This document shows, piece by piece, positions 61,960-64,000 of a stretch of 64,000 nt of DNA. Within the stretch, counting starts at the first letter, position 1, and each line of letters begins with the position of its first letter. The DNA is from Orobanche coerulescens (lineage: Eukaryota > Streptophyta > Magnoliopsida > Lamiales > Orobanchaceae): assembly GCA_033398695.1 (NCBI GenBank), contig CM065801.1, positions 9,052,001-9,116,000 on the forward strand, read 5' to 3'. Under the pieces are notes generated by a model. The model worked only from the letters and a program-made list of their open reading frames with translations. It made no database searches and was not told where the DNA came from. The position numbers and the translations under genes are program-made.

Positions 61960-63604
61960 CAAAGAATTGTCGAATTAACAATGCCTACCTGCTTCAATGT
62001 TTTCCGAAACATGGCTAGTTTCCTTATTAACAATAAATTTCTAAGAGCTGCAGTCACTAAATTTGATAATGAGGCATTTCACTTTAATGAGAAGTCGCTC
62101 TATCTGGGTTTTGAAGACGTTTTCTACATCACAGGTCTCCCTGTGAATGGTTCACCCATTGTGTGCAACGATTTTAGCCCAGAGATGATTTTTGAAGATA
62201 AATTTCTAAGAGCTGCAATCGCTAAATTTGATAATGTGCCATTTCACTTTAATGGGGAGTCGCTCTATCTGGGTTTTGAAGACGTTTTCTACATCACAGG
62301 TCTCCCTGTGAATGGTTCACCCATTGTGTGCAACGATTTTAGCCCAGAAATGATTCTTGAATATATGTTAGCGGGTGATGATCCCAGCAGAAAGCCGAGC
62401 TCATATTATGTCAAGAAGACCTTGTTGAGCTCGAGGTTTGAGCGAACCCGGGCAAAAGATATCCAGGATGAAGAAAGCAGAAGGATATGACTGCCAAGGT
62501 ATGCAAGGGCGTACCTTCTATTGTTGATGGGGACACTTCTCTTCCCGAAGAACCATAAGCACACAGTCTTCATCGGATAATCTGTTCTAACTGATTTAAC
62601 TCCTCGGGTGCTACAAAGCTTTGCATGTGGCGCTGCTGTCCTTGCAAAGCTGCAGGATGGATTCAATGATAAGATTATTTCAGAGGGAGCAGTGTGGATA
62701 CTTGAGGTATGTATCTATATCATTTGCTTATGTAATTTGATATTATGCCGTGTGAGAATTTTTGAGAGATATAATAATTCTCTTATTGCAAAATATCAAG
62801 GTTACAACTCTTATATAAGAGTAGCTAGGTCAGGAAGTTACAACTACTTCCGTTATCCTGGAACATCCAAATAACTACGAAGAGATCATGTTTATCTATA
62901 CATGAACACGTCCCTCCTTTATTTCAGGAATAGAAAATTCTCCTGATAATTCACTTATACTAGAAAAAGACATAACATATAAATCATTTAGGGCATAAAA
63001 TGCCACATGTGATATACTAGGTTTGTTAGATTGTACTGATGAAACAGTTAAAATACGAGTAATTAAGTACTAATTTTTCTAGTTTTCGAAGCTGCTACTA
63101 AATTTTTATTTTTATTTTTTTAGATGTTTTTATTAGAGCGTATTCCCTTGCTTCGGAAGGAGTACCTGCAAATTTCTAATTACCAAGAGATTGCATCTAT
63201 CCAATTCTCTTCAGCTTTGCACTGGAGTGACTTGATGAAAAACTTGTCAGGAAACATGCATTTTACTCCTGACTGGAATTTTTTTCTAGATACAGTTCAG
63301 AGTGAACCAAATCCGACTGACGGAAATATGCAGGCTGCAGAAGTGAGCAATTCATTCTATGTTTTTACTTCGTATTTCTAAATAGTTAACACTGAATCCT
63401 ACCAACGTAATGACAACATTTAAATCTTCCATTAAACATAAATAACATTATGTTTATAATTTTTTTTAGATCTCTCAAGGCCCCTATCGAAGATTCGGTA
63501 AGGGAGACCAAAGAGATTTCTACTCCCATTTTCCGATATTTAACATGAACATCATTAACTTTCATCGACCTGAGTTGTCTCCAAAACAACTGGGTATAGA
63601 GGAG
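61960..63604 (+). pseudogene. Plant mobile domain (PMD) gene remnant, right arm
   Basis: Exons: about 61960-62706, 63124-63342 and 63470-63604, all with GT-AG borders. Exon 1 stays open for 201 codons to 62490, including two copies of 'FLRAA(V/I)(A/T)KFDN' and 'FEDVFYITGLPVNGSPIV', then 'KKTLLSSRFERTRA'. It is ended by TGA where the left arm has Trp. The reading frame continues behind it ('RYARAYLLLLMGTLLFP', 'FACGAAVLAKLQDG'), with a second stop (TAA) near 62578. Exon 2 reads 'LERIPLLRKEYLQISNY' and exon 3 'ISQGPYRRFGKGDQ'. Its stops differ from those of the left arm. The gene is cut downstream by a CACTA element in the next intron. Confidence 0.8.
62033..62362 (+). repeat. 165-bp in-frame tandem duplication in the PMD exon
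   Basis: Units 62033-62197 and 62198-62362 (55 codons each) repeat the 'NKFLRAA ... CNDFSPEM' block. The left arm has the same duplication (about 60310-60480 and 60145-60310), so it predates the inversion. Confidence 0.85.
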
Positions 63605-63661
63605 GTAAACTTAGGTGCAATACTTAATCCGCGCATCAGACAAAAATCAAAACAAGGCGCA

Positions 63662-64000
63662 CACTACACCATAGATTGCATACAGCAACGTGTAAAATAC
63701 GTTGCAATATGCCCTAAATTCATTGCAATAGGGCCTATTGCAACGATTATGCAAAAATCAAGCGTGCCCTTTGCTCTGGTTGCCATAGGGCCCTTATGGC
63801 AACAAATTTGGTACCATATTGCAACGGCATATTATCGTTGCAAATATAGTATATGGCAACGATTTAACAGCTATAGCAACATGTTTAACACCATTGCAAT
63901 ATCTTGGACTACCTATGGCAACATTGTTTTGCAACGATTTTTTTGTGTTAATTGTTGCAATACATGGATTCAGGCAACCCTAAGGCAACATATATATGCC
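63662..64000 (+). mobile_element. CACTA (En/Spm-type) transposon, terminal part
   Basis: Starts CACTACACC at 63662. It is followed by many subterminal repeats built on TTGCAACGAT, GTTGC(C/A)ATA and their complements, as in CACTA elements. The preceding GCA (63659-63661) is the likely 3-bp target duplication: the left arm of the inverted repeat preserves the empty site (58856-58858) with the flank continuing as GCAAATTGGG. The element runs past the window end. Confidence 0.85.

Larger units (their letters stand above)
58856..63661. repeat. Inverted duplication, arms about 1.73 kb, 1.33-kb spacer
   Basis: The left arm 58856-60585 is the reverse complement of the right arm 61920-63661, with scattered differences. 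The two PMD copies point away from each other. The inner breakpoints fall in TRIM LTR sequence (TCACTATCTTACA), so that LTR may have taken part in making the inversion. The outer extent is unknown on the right because CACTA DNA replaces it at 63662. Confidence 0.9.

Overview
This is a stretch of plant nuclear DNA, almost certainly from a eudicot with a large, repeat-rich genome. The evidence is Ty3/Gypsy and Ty1/Copia LTR retrotransposons primed by initiator tRNA-Met, a copia 3'UTR of a type seen in many plants, hAT, CACTA and TRIM elements, an intron-bearing plant ribosomal protein S24 locus with site II promoter motifs, and plant mobile domain (PMD) sequences. I cannot name the species. I found no tRNA or rRNA gene, no CRISPR array and nothing bacterial.

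Layout. 1-7431: mosaic of large LTRs of one Gypsy family ('A', plus strand). 7432-16686: a degenerate chromovirus-like Gypsy element ('B', minus strand) with gag, protease, RT, RNase H and integrase remnants. 16687-20492: unassigned sequence, then an LTR plus gag fragment ('X', minus) sitting in an LTR of another Gypsy family ('D'). 20886-50549: one copia element ('E') with 216-bp LTRs and a perfect TAACT target duplication. It is split by a 23-kb insertion made of three LTRs and two internal regions of a non-autonomous Gypsy family ('C', 22467-45916). The third C LTR is itself split by an 8.15-kb non-autonomous element ('A-prime', 34940-43088, perfect CATAC duplication). 50550-58855: gene-like DNA with a decayed RPS24 locus between direct repeats, and an unidentified minus-strand gene remnant with an exon split by a 498-bp hAT element (perfect 8-bp duplication). 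58856-63661: a head-to-head inverted duplication of a PMD gene remnant around a TRIM-like element. The right arm ends at a CACTA element that runs out of the window.

How the parts relate. Most of the window is layered transposition rather than a gene pathway. The layers can be ordered from target duplications: E is older than C, and C is older than A-prime. C and A-prime have no polymerase, but their LTR ends and primer sites resemble those of coding element B, so B-like elements may have moved them. The most notable non-genic signal is that the LTRs of every large family here carry arrays of short CG-core palindromes around the TATA box. The palindrome sequence differs between families, while the half-site design is similar.

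Caution. Near-identical repeat copies differ often at CNG triplets and homopolymers. Some frameshifts and 'different' boxes may therefore be base-calling artefacts.
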